A stretch of 64,000 bases of DNA from Prochlorococcus marinus XMU1411 (GCF_017696075.1 NZ_JAAORI010000004.1:186001-250000), one strand, 5' to 3'. Numbered from the stretch's first letter, positions 9,797 through 20,057 are shown. A program made the numbers and translations. Notes: generated by a model not told the origin, from the sequence alone.

Positions 9797-10417
9797 TTAG
9801 TAATGCTTCCTCCAAACAGCTAAAAGTCTTCCTTGAAAGACAACTTCTGAAGGGTTTAATTCTATAGGCTCATAATTCGGATTAGCCGCTTCTAAAAAGA
9901 TTTTCTCTCCTCGTTTAAAAAAATATTTTAAAGTCGTTCCTAATCCTGGAACAAGAGCGCTAACAATCATTCCATTTCTTAAAGAATATCTATCTTTTAT
10001 CGGTTCCATCAAAACCATATCCCCATCAGCGATGCATGCGTTTATCATTGAATCTCCATTAACAGTAAGAGCAAAAACATCCTTTTTTTTCAATACTTCA
10101 GATATATCTAAATTTTCTTGAATATCAGAATAAGTTTCAACTAATCCGCCAGCTGCAACTGATCCTAGAATAGGAATCCCCGTAACTAAATCATCAACAA
10201 TTTGTAAGGTTCTTGCTTTCCCTTCTTGCCATGATATGTAGCCCTTTTCTTGAAGATGTTTTAATCGACTTTGAATAGGAGCTGGAGACTTAAGTCCCAT
10301 AGCATCCATCATTTGCCTTATGGAGGGGCTATGTTGAAACTTTTTTAAATATTCTTTTATCCATAAATAAAGCTCATTTTGAGCATCGGTAAGAGTTTCT
10401 TCAGCAGAGTAGGCCAC
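9797..10417 (-). CDS. lexA: LexA repressor (SOS regulator, S24 autopeptidase)
   Basis: This 206-residue protein has a winged-helix DNA-binding domain (about 10-70), a hinge and a S24 peptidase domain. The self-cleavage bond Ala89-Gly90 lies in SVAAGGL. The catalytic Ser123 (NGDSMINA) and Lys164 (GTTLKYF) are both present, so RecA-stimulated autocleavage should be possible. The start is a GTG at 10417, placing a LexA-box-like sequence about 20 bases upstream (10436-10449) and suggesting autoregulation. The gene is downstream of argF by 58 bases and upstream of the polysaccharide export pair. Confidence 0.93.
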   Translation of the reverse strand: MAYSAEETLTDAQNELYLWIKEYLKKFQHSPSIRQMMDAMGLKSPAPIQSRLKHLQEKGYISWQEGKARTLQIVDDLVTGIPILGSVAAGGLVETYSDIQENLDISEVLKKKDVFALTVNGDSMINACIADGDMVLMEPIKDRYSLRNGMIVSALVPGLGTTLKYFFKRGEKIFLEAANPNYEPIELNPSEVVFQGRLLAVWRKHY

Positions 10418-10435
10418 AACAACAAAATACGTACT

Positions 10436-10449
10436 AATACATTTGTACC
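10436..10449 (-). promoter_or_regulatory. Candidate LexA box upstream of lexA
   Basis: The sequence AATACATTTGTACC matches the cyanobacterial LexA-box consensus RGTAC-NNN-D-GTWC-B with one mismatch (A for the first G). It ends 18 bases before the lexA GTG. A second GTAC at 10431-10434 makes a wider imperfect palindrome. The consensus comes from recall of published cyanobacterial LexA sites; binding here is inferred. Confidence 0.45.
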
Positions 10450-10475
10450 CTTTGATGAAGATTGCTGCAAGTATT

Positions 10476-11399
10476 TTATTGAAGAAGGCAAGCTAAAAGA
10501 GCTTGTTGGACATGCATTCTATTTTCAGCTTGTTGAAAAATTCTACTTTTTTCGCTTTCTATTACTTCATCAGTAATCTCTTTATCTCTGTAAGCTGGAA
10601 GACAATGTAAAACAATCGCATCTTCTCTTGCTTTATTTAATAATTTTTTATTGATAGTAAATCCATTAAAGTTAGAATCTTTTTTACCTTTGTTATTTTC
10701 TTCGCCCATAGAGGACCAAACATCTGTGTATAAAACGTTAGCGCCTGAAACAGCAAATTCTATATCATTAGTTATTTTTAAAATATTTTTATCATTAATT
10801 TTTTTTGCCTTTTGAATTATTGAATTTTTTGGCTCATAACCTTTTGGGCAAGCCACTCTAACTTCTACGCCCAACATGGATCCACATAGTATTAGAGAAT
10901 TTGCGACATTATTACCATCGCCCACAAATGTGATTACTACATCCTTAAAATCACCAAATTCTTCTTTAACTGTAAGAAAATCTGCTAAAGCTTGACATGG
11001 ATGCTCAATATCTGTGAGTGCATTAATAACTGGTTTTGTAGACCATTTTGCATAATCTTCTAAATCTGATTGTTTAAATGTTCTTATGGCCAATACATCA
11101 CAATAACTACTTAAAACCCTTGCTGTATCTTTTATTAATTCTCCTCTTCCTATTTGAGAAGTATTAGGGTTTAAATCTATAGTAGTGCCTCCAAGTCTCG
11201 ACATCGCAACTTGAAAACTTACTCTAGTACGGGTTGAGGATTTATCAAAAATTAGACCTAAAACTTTATCCTTAATTTCAAAATTAAGTTCTTTTTTTTT
11301 AAATTTTTTTGCAAGATCCAAAATATAGACTAATTCATCAATTGAAATATCTGAAATTGATAAAAAGTTTTTGCTAAGGAGCTTATATGGTTTTAACAT
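10476..11399 (-). CDS. argF: Ornithine carbamoyltransferase (arginine biosynthesis)
   Basis: The enzyme makes citrulline from ornithine and carbamoyl phosphate. The 307 residues match the family length. The carbamoyl-phosphate loop STRTR lies at about 55-59, followed by HPCQALAD in the middle. The ornithine-site cysteine motif HCLPA is near residue 270. The ATG at 11399 is preferred over the TTG one codon upstream. The gene lies between ftsH (26-base gap) and lexA on the same strand and may be co-transcribed with both. argD, another arginine gene, is far away at 62550. Confidence 0.95.
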   Translation of the reverse strand: MLKPYKLLSKNFLSISDISIDELVYILDLAKKFKKKELNFEIKDKVLGLIFDKSSTRTRVSFQVAMSRLGGTTIDLNPNTSQIGRGELIKDTARVLSSYCDVLAIRTFKQSDLEDYAKWSTKPVINALTDIEHPCQALADFLTVKEEFGDFKDVVITFVGDGNNVANSLILCGSMLGVEVRVACPKGYEPKNSIIQKAKKINDKNILKITNDIEFAVSGANVLYTDVWSSMGEENNKGKKDSNFNGFTINKKLLNKAREDAIVLHCLPAYRDKEITDEVIESEKSRIFQQAENRMHVQQALLACLLQ

Positions 11400-11425
11400 C
11401 AATCTTTTATAAAACCTAAAATCTA

Positions 11426-13288
11426 CTAAGCTGGCATTTTACTTTCAGAAAGAAGATTTTTAAGATCTTCACCCTCAATAACTTCCTCTTTGAGTATTTT
11501 TTGGGAAATTGATTCAAGCAAAGGTAAATTATTTCTCAAAATTTTCAATGCCGTCTCATGAGCATCATCAACTAGATCTCTAACTTCCTTATCAATAGCT
11601 TGTGCAGTAGCATCACTAACTGATCTTCTTGGATTATTCCCATTACCCAAGAATTGACCTCCACCTTGCTTATCGTAAGCCAAAGGGCCAAGAATATCAC
11701 TCATACCAAAAGTACCTACCATTTGTTCCGCTATATCAGTTGCTCTTTGGAGGTCGTTTGAAGCTCCAGTTGTAATTTTACCAAAAACAACTTCTTCAGC
11801 TGATCTCCCACCTAGTAAAGTAGCTATTTGCCCTTTCAATTCGTCTTTAGAATTAAGGAATCTTTCTTCCGTTGGAAGTTGCAATGTATATCCTAGCGCG
11901 CTCATACCTCTCGGGACGATTGATATTTTAGCAACCTTCGATCCTCCTGGCATAAGATGCCCAACGATAGCATGCCCAACTTCGTGATAAGCAACCACTT
12001 TTTTCTCATCATCCTGAAGGACTCTACTTTTCTTCTCTAAACCTGCAACAACCCTTTCGATCGCCTCACTTAAGTCTTGTTGTTCAACACTTTTTCTTTT
12101 GGCTCTCGCTGCAAGCAAGGCTGCTTCATTAACCATGTTTGCTAGATCTGCACCAGCAAAACCACTTGTGGCTTGGGCTATGGAATCCAAATCAATTGAA
12201 TCTGATAGCTTAACTTTTTTAGTATAAATTTCTAGTATTGTTTTTCTACCAGATAAGTCAGGCCTATCAACTAAAACTTGTCTATCAAATCTTCCAGGCC
12301 TTAATAAGGCTGCATCAAGAACCTCTGGTTGGTTGGTTGCAGCAAGGACTATAACTGGCTTATCAGTAGAAGCAAAACCATCCATTTCTGTAAGAAGCTG
12401 GTTTAATGTTTGTTCTCTTTCATCATTACCCCCAACAACTCCCATTGAACCAGAGCGACTCTTACCAATAGCGTCTAATTCGTCAATAAATATTATACAA
12501 GGTGCTTTCTTTTTGGCTTGTTCAAACAAGTCTCTTACTCTCGCAGCACCAGCGCCAACAAAAAGTTCTACAAATTCAGATCCTGAGATGATAAAAAATG
12601 GAACTTCTGCCTCTCCAGCAACTGCTTTGGAAAGGAGGGTTTTACCTGTTCCAGGTGGTCCAACAAGAAGTACCCCTTTAGGAATCCTTGCACCTATATC
12701 TGTGTACCTTTCTGGTTTTTTTAAGAAATCAACAATCTCAGTTAACTCATCTTTTGCCTCATCAACTCCTGCCACATCTTCGAAAGTTACTTTGGATTCA
12801 TCATCTGGCACATAGACTTTTGCTTTACTTTTAGTAAAACTTAAAGCTCCTTGAGCTCCACCACCTCCCATACTTCGTCTTGCAAAGAATTGCAAAACAA
12901 GAATAAAAATCAAGGGAGGCACTACCCAGCTGAGGATTGTTGAAAAGAAATTAGGCTTCTTTGGAGGAGCTGCTGCAAATTCGACACCTTTACTTTCTAA
13001 TCTTTGGGGAAGGTCCATATCAAAGATTGGAGTCGTAGCCAACACTGACGGTGCCCCTTCTTCAGCTCCATTTAATTCATATCTAATTTGTTCTTGAGTT
13101 ATATACGCTCTTTTTACTTCGCCATCATTTACTTGATCAATAAAGAGTGAATAAGGTACTCTAGGAATCTGCATATTTTGATTTGGGAAAAGGCTACTGA
13201 ATAAAAGCAAAGCTCCCACACCAATTAAAATAATATTTACAATTCCGAATCTTTTATTAGGTTGGTTATCGTCTTGTCTTATAGGCAT
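11426..13288 (-). CDS. ftsH: ATP-dependent zinc metalloprotease FtsH
   Basis: This is a membrane-anchored AAA protease that degrades damaged membrane proteins; in cyanobacteria FtsH complexes remove photodamaged PSII D1. The N-terminus has TM1 (about 15-35) and TM2 (about 115-135) flanking a lumenal or periplasmic domain. The AAA module carries Walker A GPPGTGKT and Walker B IIFIDELDAIG. The M41 zinc site is HEVGH. I choose the ATG at 13288 over the TTG at 13300 because a TATAAT element at 13311-13316 would leave almost no leader for the TTG. One of several FtsH paralogues is expected; the sequence alone does not tell me which. Confidence 0.95.
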   Translation of the reverse strand: MPIRQDDNQPNKRFGIVNIILIGVGALLLFSSLFPNQNMQIPRVPYSLFIDQVNDGEVKRAYITQEQIRYELNGAEEGAPSVLATTPIFDMDLPQRLESKGVEFAAAPPKKPNFFSTILSWVVPPLIFILVLQFFARRSMGGGGAQGALSFTKSKAKVYVPDDESKVTFEDVAGVDEAKDELTEIVDFLKKPERYTDIGARIPKGVLLVGPPGTGKTLLSKAVAGEAEVPFFIISGSEFVELFVGAGAARVRDLFEQAKKKAPCIIFIDELDAIGKSRSGSMGVVGGNDEREQTLNQLLTEMDGFASTDKPVIVLAATNQPEVLDAALLRPGRFDRQVLVDRPDLSGRKTILEIYTKKVKLSDSIDLDSIAQATSGFAGADLANMVNEAALLAARAKRKSVEQQDLSEAIERVVAGLEKKSRVLQDDEKKVVAYHEVGHAIVGHLMPGGSKVAKISIVPRGMSALGYTLQLPTEERFLNSKDELKGQIATLLGGRSAEEVVFGKITTGASNDLQRATDIAEQMVGTFGMSDILGPLAYDKQGGGQFLGNGNNPRRSVSDATAQAIDKEVRDLVDDAHETALKILRNNLPLLESISQKILKEEVIEGEDLKNLLSESKMPA

Positions 13289-13310
13289 AATTAGTTGCAA
13301 CTTTGAATAT

Positions 13311-13316
13311 ATTATA
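13311..13316 (-). promoter_or_regulatory. Putative -10 element of ftsH
   Basis: A perfect TATAAT on the minus strand lies 23 bases before the ftsH ATG at 13288. No convincing -35 was seen. In such an AT-rich genome chance matches are common, so this is tentative. Confidence 0.4.
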
Positions 13317-13404
13317 AACTAAACCAACAACTTCCGTATCCGTATTTTTTTTATTGGGTAAGAACCGAACGGAACTTTAACTCATTAATTCATAAGTTAA
13401 ATTT

Positions 13405-14502
13405 TTAGAGTAATTTTAAAAAATTTTTTACACAAATATCACTTCCTACCAAATTTACTTGAGAGTGGTTTAAATTAATTACTTCATCCATCTCTTGGAA
13501 CTCAAAATCTCCAAAAGGATTCATACAATTTTCTCCACCTAAAATCTTTGGGGCAATAAAAGTAATTATTTCCTGAATACAACCAGATTTAAGCGCCGAA
13601 GTAGCTAATTTAGGACCACATTCCCATAGAACCTTATTACATCCTCTTTTAGCGAGTAATTGAGAAATCAACTTTGGATTATCAGAAGATAACTTTTCAA
13701 CTTCAACTTGTTCAGGGATTCTTGTTAAGAGCTTTTCATTTGCTGTAGAAGAATCATAAACAACAATAGTTTTTGCTGTCTTACAATCCCACATATTAGC
13801 TTTTTCCGGAAGGTCTAATGTTTTTGTGAAAACTACTCTAATAGGCTCTGGAGCTTTGAGACCTCTTGTATTCAAAAGTGGGTTATCTTTTCTTAAGGTA
13901 TTACCACCAATAATTATTGCATCAAATTCAGATCTATAAGAATGTACTAATGATCTTGACTTTTTATTAGTAATCCATTTACTCTTACCATTTTTCAAGG
14001 CTATCCTTCCATCAATACTCATTGCCCATTTGAGTACACCATATGCATTATTAGTTGTATTTCTATAAATAAAAGATTTATTTAATTCTAGGGATTCTTT
14101 TTTGCAAAGACCTAAATGTACTTTAACTCCAGCCTCCTTAAGCATTTTTATCCCCTTTCCAGAAACTCTTTTGTCAGGATCTTCACTGGATATGTATATA
14201 TCTTTTATCCCTGAGGAAATGACTTTATCTACACATGGTGGTGTCTTGCCTTGATGACAACAAGGCTCGAGATTAACATACATCGAACCGCCTTTAGCAT
14301 CTTTTTTTAAATTATTAAAGGCCATTGCCTCTGCATGGGGTTCTCCCGCTTTGTGATGAAACCCCTCAGAAATAAGATTTCTATTTTTATCAAGTATTAC
14401 TGCTCCCACCATTGGATTTGGGCTTGTTTTACCTTTGCCTAATGAAGCTAAATAAATAGCTCTTTTCATCCATTTTGTATGGCTTACATCTTCTTCAAAC
14501 AT
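13405..14502 (-). CDS. ribD: Bifunctional riboflavin biosynthesis deaminase/reductase RibD
   Basis: The N-terminal cytidine-deaminase-like domain (about 1-150) deaminates the pyrimidine intermediate. It shows the zinc ligands and catalytic Glu in HAEAMA and PCCHQGKTPPC. The C-terminal domain (about 155-365) is the NADPH-dependent ribosyl reductase, starting with LKWAMSIDGRIAL and including the IIGGNTLRKDNPLLN segment. The length of 365 residues is standard. It sits 104 bases downstream of ftsH's start region and 15 bases after the DUF3122 gene on the same strand. ribF, later in flavin metabolism, is at 20058. Confidence 0.94.
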   Translation of the reverse strand: MFEEDVSHTKWMKRAIYLASLGKGKTSPNPMVGAVILDKNRNLISEGFHHKAGEPHAEAMAFNNLKKDAKGGSMYVNLEPCCHQGKTPPCVDKVISSGIKDIYISSEDPDKRVSGKGIKMLKEAGVKVHLGLCKKESLELNKSFIYRNTTNNAYGVLKWAMSIDGRIALKNGKSKWITNKKSRSLVHSYRSEFDAIIIGGNTLRKDNPLLNTRGLKAPEPIRVVFTKTLDLPEKANMWDCKTAKTIVVYDSSTANEKLLTRIPEQVEVEKLSSDNPKLISQLLAKRGCNKVLWECGPKLATSALKSGCIQEIITFIAPKILGGENCMNPFGDFEFQEMDEVINLNHSQVNLVGSDICVKNFLKLL

Positions 14503-14517
14503 CTGATCAATTAAAAA

Positions 14518-15018
14518 TCAATTAAGTGATCTCCATTCTTTAACAACGAACGGAGGAACTGGCAAATCTGAAAAGACACCAGATAAAGATAATCTCAATG
14601 GTCTGTTTTTATCAATATTTTGAATCAGTGAATCTAGATCAAATTCTGCAGCAGCTTGCCTAACGTCATTTGATAATTCTACGTTAAGTAATGTTTTATC
14701 ATCTAATAACCACTGTTTTCTACCAGATTCAACCCTTAATCCAGTGGGATGATCAATCCTTAGATTCCCAGGATAACCTATGACCCTTAAGATTAATTTA
14801 TCTTCGTAAAGAGGAGATTTATAAGCCACTAACTGCCATGTTTCAAAATCCAAGTCTCTTAAAAACTCACTACTAGCATTTATTAATTCCCCATTAATTT
14901 CCGTTTCTGCAACCTCGGCATAAACATTTAATGGGTTCAAAATAAAGCAAAGTAATAATAATAAAGGGAATATCCCTTTTGAAAAAATGTTGTTATTTGA
15001 TTTTGTAATTTTCTTCAT
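14518..15018 (-). CDS. DUF3122 family cyanobacterial secreted protein
   Basis: This 166-residue protein begins with a signal peptide (about 1-35; hydrophobic core IFPLLLLLCFILNPLNVY followed by an AEVA cleavage-like site). The mature region contains the WQLVAYKSP and LRVIGYPG segments that I associate with the cyanobacterial DUF3122 family. Its function is unknown; export to the periplasm or lumen is inferred from the signal peptide. Its 5' end overlaps the 3' end of the upstream small gene by 26 bases, and ribD follows 15 bases later, suggesting one transcript. Confidence 0.8.
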   Translation of the reverse strand: MKKITKSNNNIFSKGIFPLLLLLCFILNPLNVYAEVAETEINGELINASSEFLRDLDFETWQLVAYKSPLYEDKLILRVIGYPGNLRIDHPTGLRVESGRKQWLLDDKTLLNVELSNDVRQAAAEFDLDSLIQNIDKNRPLRLSLSGVFSDLPVPPFVVKEWRSLN

Positions 15019-15244
15019 TTTCAGAATCCATCAGAGCGTCTAGAGTTACTGCAGTTCTAACAATAGCTTGGTATCTTTTGATTATTTTACGATTTTTTTC
15101 TATAACTCGAGATAAATTCAAAGTGTCTTTTTCAGAATAGCTAGATGTTAAACCACTAGAGTCTTCTTCAATAAACTTGAATTCATTATCTTTATTAATT
15201 AGAGTTAACAATAAATCATGTAATCTCTTTCTCCTTTCAGACAA
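14993..15244 (-). CDS. Small conserved cyanobacterial hypothetical protein (83 aa)
   Basis: The predicted soluble, charged, helix-rich protein of 83 residues has no recognised motif. The first codon is TTG at 15244, with an in-frame stop directly upstream, so initiation further upstream is excluded. An AAAGGAG-like sequence lies just inside the gene, so a slightly later start is possible. It overlaps the DUF3122 gene by 26 bases and is divergent from cobL. Function unknown. Confidence 0.7.
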   Translation of the reverse strand: MSERRKRLHDLLLTLINKDNEFKFIEEDSSGLTSSYSEKDTLNLSRVIEKNRKIIKRYQAIVRTAVTLDALMDSENEENYKIK

Positions 15245-15327
15245 TTAATTTATCATGATAACTTTAGTAATAATAGGACAGTTTATTAGAACATTCAAAT
15301 AATTTTGATTATTCCATTTAAATATTT

Positions 15328-16605
15328 ATGACAGATATAAATAGAAAAATACATGTATTAGGAATTAATTCTTTTAAACTTGAAGATTTACCTCTTAGAT
15401 TGCAAAACTTATTTATAGAAACAGTTAATATCGCAGTTCCAAATTCATATTTTGAAGAAATTAAATCATGGAATGACAAAACTTTAAAAAGAAAGAAATC
15501 ATTTTTTGCAAGCCACAGCAATAATGAACTAATTGACTGGCTTAAATCTCAAAAAAATGATGTTATTTTAATTTCAAGAGGAGATCCTCTTTGGTTTGGA
15601 ATTGGGAGAATTCTCTTAGAAAATTTTTCAAAAGATGAATTAAGCTTTTACCCTTCAAATACTTGCATTCAATTAGCATTTAGTAAGTTAAAGATTCCAT
15701 GGCAGGAGAGTATTAACGTAAGTATTCATGGAAGAGATTCAACTAAATTAATTGAAGCTCTTAAAACTAAGCCTTCAAATTTGGCCATCATCACAGACTC
15801 AAAAAACGATAGTTTAGAAATAATCAAAAAAAACCTATCAGAATTAAATCTGATTGACTTTTATGATTTTTGGCTTTGTGAAGAGATAGGTTTCAAAAAT
15901 GAAAAAATAAGTAAATTAAATCTAAAAGAAACATTACCCTCTCATGTATCAAGTTTAAACATAGCTGTTCTTACAAAAAAAAAGGAAAATTATTTAGATA
16001 ATAATCTTCCTCTTTTCGGCATAAGTGATAATATTTTTAAAACTTTTGAAGATAGACCAAATCTATTAACCAAAAGAGAGGTTCGTATCCAAATCTTGGC
16101 AGATCTAGAGCTCCCAAAAAATGGTGTAATTTGGGATATAGGTGCAGGTTGTGGATCAATTGGTTTAGAAGCACTAAAGATAAGACCTAATTTAGATTTA
16201 TTTTGTATCGACAAAAGAGTAGGCTCAAAAGCATTAATTATGGAAAACTCAAAAAGATTGGGAGTCGAACCAAAATTAATTTTCGAAGAGGACGTAAATA
16301 ATATTATTAACTCAAAAATTTTAAGTTTTTCTAAAAAACCTAATAGATTGGTAATTGGAGGATGTGATAAAAAAACTAAACTTCAGATCATTAATTTAGC
16401 TCAAGATATGAGTATTGGAGATATTATTGTTATTCCAATAATAGATATTCAAACTATTGATGCATTAAAAGAAAGACTAGAAGATAAAAGCTTCCAAACA
16501 AAGTTAAATTTGATTCAGACTTACAAAAGTTTGAGTATAGCTGAGGGAACAAGATTGGAACCAAATAATCCTGTTTTTTTACTAACAGGGAAAAAGGTAA
16601 ATTAA
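15328..16605 (+). CDS. cobL: Precorrin-6Y C5,15-methyltransferase (decarboxylating) CobL (CbiE-CbiT fusion)
   Basis: This cobalamin-pathway enzyme methylates the corrin ring at C5 and C15 and decarboxylates the acetate side chain. The N-terminal CbiE-like tetrapyrrole methylase domain (about 1-210) contains SRGDPLWFGIGR. The C-terminal CbiT class I methyltransferase (about 230-425) contains the SAM loop WDIGAGCGSIGLEA. The fused length of 425 residues is typical. It is divergent from the 83-aa gene (83-base spacer) and convergent with nadK, whose stop is 7 bases away. Picocyanobacteria use the pathway to make pseudocobalamin. Confidence 0.92.
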   Translation: MTDINRKIHVLGINSFKLEDLPLRLQNLFIETVNIAVPNSYFEEIKSWNDKTLKRKKSFFASHSNNELIDWLKSQKNDVILISRGDPLWFGIGRILLENFSKDELSFYPSNTCIQLAFSKLKIPWQESINVSIHGRDSTKLIEALKTKPSNLAIITDSKNDSLEIIKKNLSELNLIDFYDFWLCEEIGFKNEKISKLNLKETLPSHVSSLNIAVLTKKKENYLDNNLPLFGISDNIFKTFEDRPNLLTKREVRIQILADLELPKNGVIWDIGAGCGSIGLEALKIRPNLDLFCIDKRVGSKALIMENSKRLGVEPKLIFEEDVNNIINSKILSFSKKPNRLVIGGCDKKTKLQIINLAQDMSIGDIIVIPIIDIQTIDALKERLEDKSFQTKLNLIQTYKSLSIAEGTRLEPNNPVFLLTGKKVN

Positions 16606-16612
16606 AAAATCT

Positions 16613-17521
16613 TTATTTATTTGGTTTAGCTACATGGGGTAGACCCCAACCTAGTTTATTTCTTAAAACCTGGAAAAATTCATGGTCTTCAAGTCTAATG
16701 AACTTCACCGAATGTTTACTTTTTCTTATTAAAACTCTATCCTCAGGCCAAACATAACAACCAGCATTTCCATCAACAACCATTACTAATCTCTCAGGAG
16801 TTGCTGGGAAAACAGTTACTGGCTCTGAATCATTAAAAACTAGTGCTCTCGATGCTAACGAATGTGGAGCAATTGGAGTTAGTTGAACAACTGGGCAATC
16901 AGGCGTAATGACTGGCCCTCCAGCACTAAGTGAATATGCTGTGGAGCCAGTTGGAGTAGATAAAATTACTCCATCAGCTGAAATATCAACAGGGGCATGT
17001 CTTCCTATTGAAATCTCAAAATGACACATACTTGTTAGTGGTTCTCTATGGAGAGCCATCTCATTCAAACAGAGAGACTCCCATCTCCTCTGATCATTTC
17101 TCATTACGCTTACAATAAAACATGTTCTTTCTTCAATATCCCAATTTCTAGAAATAAGTTTATCAATAGCTTGATTTAAATTTGATAAATAAGCTTCTGC
17201 AAGAAATCCTAGATGACCAGTATTTATGGTAAGGATAGGAATTTTTGCTGGTGCCGTTTGCCTAGCCGCTGAAAGCACAGTTCCATCCCCACCAAGAACA
17301 ATTGCAAATTCCATTGATGAATCAAAACCATCTGGGACACAATTCGAATATCCCAAAGGTCGCACGTGTTGATCAGGATTAGCAAATCCAACCATCCCGC
17401 CAGAACTACTAACTCTTACAACTTCATAATTAGATTTTTTCAATTTTTCCTGAACAGAACTTGCAGTTTGTACGGCCAGTTCTTTACCATCATTAACTAT
17501 TAGTCCCGCTTTACGTACCAA
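16613..17521 (-). CDS. nadK: NAD kinase
   Basis: The enzyme phosphorylates NAD to NADP. It has the hallmark GGDGT motif ([11 protein letters not shown]) in the N-terminal half and the glycine/serine-rich substrate segment [15 protein letters not shown] in the C-terminal half. At 302 residues it has family-typical length. The start is a TTG at 17521, with no ATG nearby before the conserved region. It lies downstream of pheS on the same strand (69-base gap) and is convergent with cobL. Cyanobacteria often carry two NAD kinases; which one this is cannot be read here. Confidence 0.94.
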   Translation of the reverse strand: MVRKAGLIVNDGKELAVQTASSVQEKLKKSNYEVVRVSSSGGMVGFANPDQHVRPLGYSNCVPDGFDSSMEFAIVLGGDGTVLSAARQTAPAKIPILTINTGHLGFLAEAYLSNLNQAIDKLISRNWDIEERTCFIVSVMRNDQRRWESLCLNEMALHREPLTSMCHFEISIGRHAPVDISADGVILSTPTGSTAYSLSAGGPVITPDCPVVQLTPIAPHSLASRALVFNDSEPVTVFPATPERLVMVVDGNAGCYVWPEDRVLIRKSKHSVKFIRLEDHEFFQVLRNKLGWGLPHVAKPNK

Positions 17522-17590
17522 TCAAAAAATTAAAGCTAGAACCATATTAAACTAATTTGCTAGACAATACTAATAAAAAACTTAATTCCA

Positions 17591-18598
17591 CTAGAACTGC
17601 TCTAGAAATCTAAGATCATTTGTATAGAATTTTCTGATATCGTCAATTTGATGCCTTACCATACAAAATCTTTCAACTCCTAATCCAGCTGCGAATCCAG
17701 TCCATTTCTCAGAATCTATTCCTAATTTTTCTAAGACTTTAGGATCTACCATTCCGCATCCCATTACTTCTAACCATTTACCTTTCCATTGAACGTCTAC
17801 TTCTGCAGAAGGTTCAGTAAATGGGAAATAACTAGCTCTGAACCTTACAGGAATATCTCCAAAAAAAGTTTTTAAAAAAGTAAGAACCGTTCCTCTTAAG
17901 TGACTAAAATTAATATCTTGATCAATACATAAAACCTCAACCTGATTAAATACAGGAGAGTGAGTAGCATCAACAGCATCTCTCCTATAAACTCTCCCAG
18001 GCGCAATAATTCTTACTGGGGGAGGATTATTTTCCAAGTATCTTATTTGCACTGGAGAAGTATGGGTCCTCAAAAGTCGATTTTCATCAAGATAGAAAGT
18101 ATCTTGCATATCTCTTGCAGGATGATTTTTGGGTATATTAAGAGACTCAAAATTATAAAAATCACTTTCTATTTCAGGACCACTTTCAACTGAATATCCT
18201 AAACCACAAAATATATCAATGATTTCATCTTGGGTTGATATTAAAGGATGTTTATTTCCATTAGGGGTTCCAATTGAAGGAACAGTAACATCAATGTTTT
18301 CGTTTTTAATCTTTTGATCTAGGGCTTCACTATTTAGTTGATTTTTTCTTTGGTTAATTAATTCCTGCAAATTTATTTTTATTAAATTTGCCTTCTGGCC
18401 AACAATTGGTCTATCAGCAGCAGATAATTGACTCATTGTTTTTAGAATAATTGACAAATTACCTTTTTTTCCTAGAAGGGAAACTCTCAATTGATCTAGT
18501 TCTTGATGAGTATTAGCATTATTTATATTATTTTTTGCTGTTAGAGAAAGATTATTTAATTTTTCCTCAATTTGACTTAATGATTCAATTTGACTCAC
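17591..18598 (-). CDS. pheS: Phenylalanine-tRNA ligase alpha subunit
   Basis: The alpha chain of the (alpha-beta)2 enzyme charges tRNA-Phe. The N-terminal coiled coil (about 1-90) binds tRNA. The class II catalytic core has motif 2 at [20 protein letters not shown], and motif 3 near the C-terminus in [16 protein letters not shown]. The length of 335 residues is normal. Translation starts at GTG 18598, 68 bases from the divergent surE start. pheT is not in the window, which is common in cyanobacteria. Confidence 0.96.
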   Translation of the reverse strand: MSQIESLSQIEEKLNNLSLTAKNNINNANTHQELDQLRVSLLGKKGNLSIILKTMSQLSAADRPIVGQKANLIKINLQELINQRKNQLNSEALDQKIKNENIDVTVPSIGTPNGNKHPLISTQDEIIDIFCGLGYSVESGPEIESDFYNFESLNIPKNHPARDMQDTFYLDENRLLRTHTSPVQIRYLENNPPPVRIIAPGRVYRRDAVDATHSPVFNQVEVLCIDQDINFSHLRGTVLTFLKTFFGDIPVRFRASYFPFTEPSAEVDVQWKGKWLEVMGCGMVDPKVLEKLGIDSEKWTGFAAGLGVERFCMVRHQIDDIRKFYTNDLRFLEQF

Positions 18599-18666
18599 TG
18601 ATATAGTAAAAATAAGTATTATTTTATCTTACTTAAACATCGTCCATAAATAAAATCAATTGATTA

Positions 18667-19476
18667 ATGAAATCGCTAAATATATTAATTAGTAATGATG
18701 ATGGGGTTTTTGCAGAGGGGATAAGAGCTTTAGCAAAATCAGCACAAAAAAGAGGACATAACATAACAGTTGTATGTCCCGACCAAGAAAGATCAGCGAC
18801 TGGTCATGGTCTTACTCTGCAGGCTCCTCTTAGAGTGGAAAGAGCGGACGAATTATTTGGGGAAGGCATTAAAGCTTGGGGATGTTCTGGAACGCCCGCT
18901 GACTGTGTTAAATTAGCACTTTCTGAATTATTGGAGAATAAACCAGATCTAGTCCTCTCTGGAATAAATCACGGTCCAAATTTAGGGACAGATATTTTTT
19001 GTTCAGGCACAGTTGCTGCAGCAATGGAAGGCACTTTAGAAAATGTTCCCTCCATGGCAATAAGTGTTGCAAGTTTTAAGTGGAAGAATTTTGAATTTGC
19101 TGGAGAAATTGCTATTAATATTGCCGAACAAGCAATTATGGATAATTGGCCTCCTTCACTTCTTTTAAATCTGAATATCCCGCCCTGCGAGAAAAATAAA
19201 ATAAAAGAATTATCCTGGACAAGATTATCAATTAGAAAATATAAAAATCAATTTTCTAAACGAGAGGATCCAAGGGGTGATGATTATTATTGGCTAGCCG
19301 GTGAAGTTGTTTTGGATCTTAAATCAAAAGGTTATGGTCCAAAGAATTGGCCAAGTGACGTATCTCAAATACAAGCAAATAAAATATCTCTTACGCCTGT
19401 TGAACCAGACTTATTTTGGAGGGGTGGTTTAGAGTTATTACCTAAAATCAATAATTCATTTGTAAATCCTTCTTAA
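18667..19476 (+). CDS. surE: 5'/3'-nucleotidase SurE
   Basis: SurE is a metal-dependent nucleoside monophosphatase linked to stationary-phase survival. The N-terminal [12 protein letters not shown] holds the metal-binding Asp pair (NDDG at residues 10-13). The downstream [19 protein letters not shown] is the second active-site segment. Length (269) and order match the family. Its last 21 bases overlap the 3' end of the convergent DUF3611 gene, so the two transcripts are partly antisense. Confidence 0.95.
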   Translation: MKSLNILISNDDGVFAEGIRALAKSAQKRGHNITVVCPDQERSATGHGLTLQAPLRVERADELFGEGIKAWGCSGTPADCVKLALSELLENKPDLVLSGINHGPNLGTDIFCSGTVAAAMEGTLENVPSMAISVASFKWKNFEFAGEIAINIAEQAIMDNWPPSLLLNLNIPPCEKNKIKELSWTRLSIRKYKNQFSKREDPRGDDYYWLAGEVVLDLKSKGYGPKNWPSDVSQIQANKISLTPVEPDLFWRGGLELLPKINNSFVNPS

Positions 19477-19989
19477 AAGCCATAAAGAAAAGCAAAGTCC
19501 AAAAAAGTGGGCAGCAATAACTTGGGTATTACTTAGCACTGATAAAATCTCAAGCCCAGTAATTGGAATATCTGATGTCGCTGTTATTAATTGTCCAGTA
19601 GTTTGAGAGGATGCCTGTATAAATAGAGCGCCCATAAGAGCTTGATATCCAATTAATCCAAAGAGAACCCCTAACAAATCAACTACAAGGCCTCTTTTTA
19701 TTAATTTACTTGTTTGTCCTCTTGATGGTCTTGCGTTACTCGCTATTGATCTACCAGTTTTAACTATTAACCAACCTTGCCAAAGACTAAATAGTAGTAA
19801 AATCAAAGATATCGTTGTAAGTGATAGTCCAGGAGTTAAGCCCAGCTGCCCTTCGCTATTATTTACAACATTTGAAAAAAGTAAAACAGCTGCAACAACA
19901 ACACCTAAAATGGATTGAACCCAAAAGCGTATCCATCCAACTCGCCGCATTCCAAATGAAAGCGACTGAAAATCGATTTTGTCAGACAT
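19456..19989 (-). CDS. DUF3611 family membrane protein
   Basis: The 177-residue protein has four hydrophobic helices (about 22-42, 55-75, 105-127, 150-172). It opens with [17 protein letters not shown], a pattern I associate with the cyanobacterial and plastid DUF3611 family. Function is unknown; the layout suggests a thylakoid or plasma membrane protein. It converges on surE with a 21-base overlap and is divergent from ribF across 68 bases. Confidence 0.8.
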   Translation of the reverse strand: MSDKIDFQSLSFGMRRVGWIRFWVQSILGVVVAAVLLFSNVVNNSEGQLGLTPGLSLTTISLILLLFSLWQGWLIVKTGRSIASNARPSRGQTSKLIKRGLVVDLLGVLFGLIGYQALMGALFIQASSQTTGQLITATSDIPITGLEILSVLSNTQVIAAHFFGLCFSLWLLRRIYK

Positions 19990-20057
19990 TCATTTGATTG
20001 AATAAATTATAATCTATTCAAATTTGCCATCAAAATCATAAAATTGCACGTAATCTT

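Noticed and set aside
12333-12815. 160-codon plus-strand frame opposite ftsH
   Set aside because: It lies entirely within the conserved AAA region of ftsH on the other strand and its translation has no recognisable features.
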